The position numbers and the translations under genes were made by a program. Shown piece after piece: positions 6,323 to 7,048 of a stretch of DNA of 7,048 bases (position 1 is the first letter of the stretch; every line of letters starts with the position of its first letter). The notes under the pieces are model-generated. The model was not told the origin of the DNA, searched no databases, and saw nothing but the letters and a program-made list of their open reading frames with translations. Source of the stretch: JBKPFU01 sp046728975. Lineage in GTDB: Bacteria > Actinomycetota > Thermoleophilia > Gaiellales > Gaiellaceae. Location of the stretch: NCBI GenBank assembly GCA_046728975.1, contig JBKPFU010000048.1:1-7048 (forward strand), in the 5' to 3' direction.

Positions 6323-6531
6323 TTCGAGTCAGTGATCGCTCATTGCTGCCCGAGCTCCTGGGTTTCCTCCGCGACTCGGGATGCATCGCCTACTACAGCG
6401 CGGGAGCGGAGGAGATCGAGGCGATCTGCCCGCACGTCTCGGGGGAACGCGAGGCGCGCAAGATTAAGGAACTGCTCGCGCGGTGGCGGGTCGACTACAC
6501 AGCCATAGGGGTGACCGCGAGAGTGGAGTGA
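6316..6531 (+). CDS. Small protein of unknown function
   Basis: This 71-residue protein begins MLIRVSDRSLLPELLGFLRD and continues with SGCIAYYSAGAEEIEAICPH, an Arg/Glu/Lys-rich helix (GEREARKIKELLARWRVDY) and a short end (TAIGVTARVE). The pattern suggests a compact beta-alpha-beta fold resembling small cytoplasmic proteins seen in Thermoleophilia; I know of no function. There is no signal peptide or TM segment. The ATG at 6316 overlaps the HD-GYP stop (ATGCTGA), the usual sign of translational coupling, so the two products are probably made together. The ribosome binding site is weak (GGCGGCG). It may assist or regulate the HD-GYP protein, but only position supports this. Confidence 0.72.
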   Translation: MLIRVSDRSLLPELLGFLRDSGCIAYYSAGAEEIEAICPHVSGEREARKIKELLARWRVDYTAIGVTARVE

Positions 6532-6533
6532 GT

Positions 6534-6552
6534 CGAGCGACTTCGGTGCTCG
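6534..6552 (+). terminator. UUCG-loop hairpin right after the peptidase/HD-GYP operon
   Basis: Two bases after the stop at 6529-6531, CGAGC (6534-6538) pairs with GCTCG (6548-6552) and AC pairs with GT (6540-6541 with 6546-6547) around a TTCG loop, with one bulged G at 6539. C(UUCG)G is an exceptionally stable tetraloop. There is no T-run, as is common in high-GC actinobacteria, so it may be a terminator or an mRNA-stabilising 3' end. Confidence 0.48.
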
Positions 6553-6570
6553 GCACCGCGGCTTTCGATC
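6549..6570. repeat. Near-copy of a segment of the SRPBCC gene (left copy)
   Basis: This 22-base segment matches 6860-6881 in the same orientation at 20 of 22 positions, including an exact 15-base core CCGCGGCTTTCGATC. Read on the minus strand, both copies encode IESRGAE, part of the conserved C-terminal helix of the SRPBCC protein. It may be a relic of a duplicated gene end, or chance in GC-rich sequence. Confidence 0.5.
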
Positions 6571-6745
6571 TGGCCGCAGAAAGGCGCCTCCCGAACGCTC
6601 GTTGCGGGGCTCGTACGGCGGTAAGGCGCCGGGTGTCGCCGGACGCCTCTTGAGCAAATCCTTCAGCCCCTCGCGTAAAGCCACGAACAAGAGCGCAAGC
6701 GCAGGGCGACAGACGCGGGGGAAGCTGCCCTTCTAGCCCGACGCC

Positions 6746-6783
6746 GCTGAGCCCCGGCGGCGACATAGCCGTCGCCACTCAGC
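6746..6783. terminator. Compound hairpin downstream of the SRPBCC gene
   Basis: An outer stem GCTGAG (6746-6751) with CTCAGC (6778-6783) encloses an inner stem GGCGAC (6759-6764) with GTCGCC (6771-6776) around a 6-base loop. An asymmetric internal loop lies on the left side, with one unpaired base on the right. It begins 28 bases past the minus-strand SRPBCC stop, a fitting place for a terminator, but no T-run follows on that strand. A structured RNA element is also possible. Confidence 0.38.
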
Positions 6784-6811
6784 CGCTCGGCAGACCGGGC
6801 GCGCCGGTTAG

Positions 6812-7048
6812 CTACTCGGTTTTCGGTTGGCTGGTGATTTCGCCTCGCCAGGCGCCTGTCTCAGCGCCGCGGCTTTCGATCAGCTCTTTGAACCGTTCGA
6901 GATCTCCGCGCACGCGGCGCTCGTCAAGACCGGCGGAGGAGCCGATCTCCTCGCCAAGCCCCTCCGGCTTGTAGCTCATCGTGAACTGGATCGATGTTTT
7001 CGCCTCCCCACGCGGCTCGAAACGGACGGTGCCGCGCGTCTCCTTGCC
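6812..7048 (-). CDS. SRPBCC (polyketide cyclase/dehydrase-like) protein, C-terminal part
   Basis: The last 78 residues of a protein that begins beyond the right edge; the stop is TAG at 6814-6812. The visible part starts GKETRGTVRFEPRGEAKTSI, continues with a beta strand (QFTMSYKPEG) and ends in the long C-terminal helix of the fold, ERRVRGDLERFKELIESRG, followed by AETGAWRGEI and a polar tail (TSQPKTE). The helix plus the GAWRGEI end closely matches stand-alone actinobacterial SRPBCC proteins of the cyclase/dehydrase or COQ10-like group, whose helix-grip fold encloses a hydrophobic pocket. The ligand is unknown. The gene is convergent to the small-protein gene and may head or end a minus-strand unit outside the window. 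Confidence 0.85.
   Translation of the reverse strand, partial: GKETRGTVRFEPRGEAKTSIQFTMSYKPEGLGEEIGSSAGLDERRVRGDLERFKELIESRGAETGAWRGEITSQPKTE
6860..6881. repeat. SRPBCC gene segment duplicated at 6549-6570 (right copy)
   Basis: This is the intact counterpart of the left copy. It lies within the SRPBCC coding sequence and encodes part of its C-terminal helix (IESRGAE). The two mismatches to the left copy are both transitions and are silent with respect to IESRGAE. Confidence 0.5.

Larger units (their letters stand above)
6532..6811. other. Non-coding stretch between convergent genes
   Basis: These 280 bases separate the 71-residue gene from the stop of the minus-strand SRPBCC gene. I find two hairpins (6534-6552 and 6746-6783) and a 22-base near-copy of part of the SRPBCC gene, but no convincing gene. 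A minus-strand frame opening at TTG 6690 has no ribosome binding site and runs into the small gene, so I do not call it. No tRNA cloverleaf was seen. Confidence 0.6.

Noticed and set aside
6596..6608. 13-base match on the minus strand to the conserved 16S rRNA stretch CCCGCAACGAGCG
   Set aside because: The match ends at once, with no surrounding rRNA sequence. A single 13-base hit in a GC-rich window of this size is plausible by chance.
6340..6690. Minus-strand open frame beginning with FVALREGLKDLLKRRP
   Set aside because: The first residues look protein-like, but it starts at TTG with no ribosome binding site, becomes Arg/Pro-rich, and runs antisense through the small-protein gene.

Overview
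The window is GC-rich, densely coded bacterial DNA. The protein families point to a high-GC actinobacterium, most likely of the Thermoleophilia type (Gaiellales/Solirubrobacterales-like). This is inferred from the style of the families: a subtilase with a Trp/Asn/Ser repeat tail, paired TM-anchored and soluble proteins of unknown function beside a PRC-barrel protein, and an SRPBCC protein ending in a conserved C-terminal helix. No rRNA, tRNA, CRISPR array or insertion sequence was recognised.

Layout. (1) Positions 1-1769, plus strand, hold two consecutive broken genes. The first is a membrane-anchored protein of the type often found beside ECF sigma factors; it enters from the left edge and carries two frame changes and an in-frame stop. 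The second is a secreted NHL/SMP-30-like beta-propeller gene with at least two frame changes. (2) Positions 1809-3179, minus strand, hold a tight three-gene operon: a TM-anchored protein, a soluble protein sharing its domain, and a PRC-barrel protein. All starts are supported by good ribosome binding sites. A perfect hairpin at 1777-1791 separates this operon from the convergent broken genes. (3) Positions 3180-3380 are the divergent control region, with two mutually exclusive GC hairpins. (4) Positions 3381-6531, plus strand, hold a second tight operon: a secreted S8 serine peptidase with a C-terminal SSWNA repeat tail, a multi-TM HD-GYP protein (predicted cyclic-di-GMP phosphodiesterase), and a 71-residue protein whose start overlaps the HD-GYP stop. 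A UUCG-loop hairpin follows immediately. (5) Positions 6532-6811 are non-coding, with a compound hairpin and a 22-base near-duplicate of part of the next gene. (6) Positions 6812-7048, minus strand, hold the C-terminal 78 residues of an SRPBCC (polyketide cyclase/dehydrase-like) protein that runs off the right edge.

The best candidate for an unexplored system is the peptidase, HD-GYP and small-protein operon. It couples an exported protease with an unusual tail to a membrane sensor predicted to degrade cyclic di-GMP, which suggests cell-surface or secretion control by that messenger. This link is inferred from gene order only. The second candidate is the duplicated-domain operon with the PRC-barrel gene, whose families I recognise but whose role I do not know.
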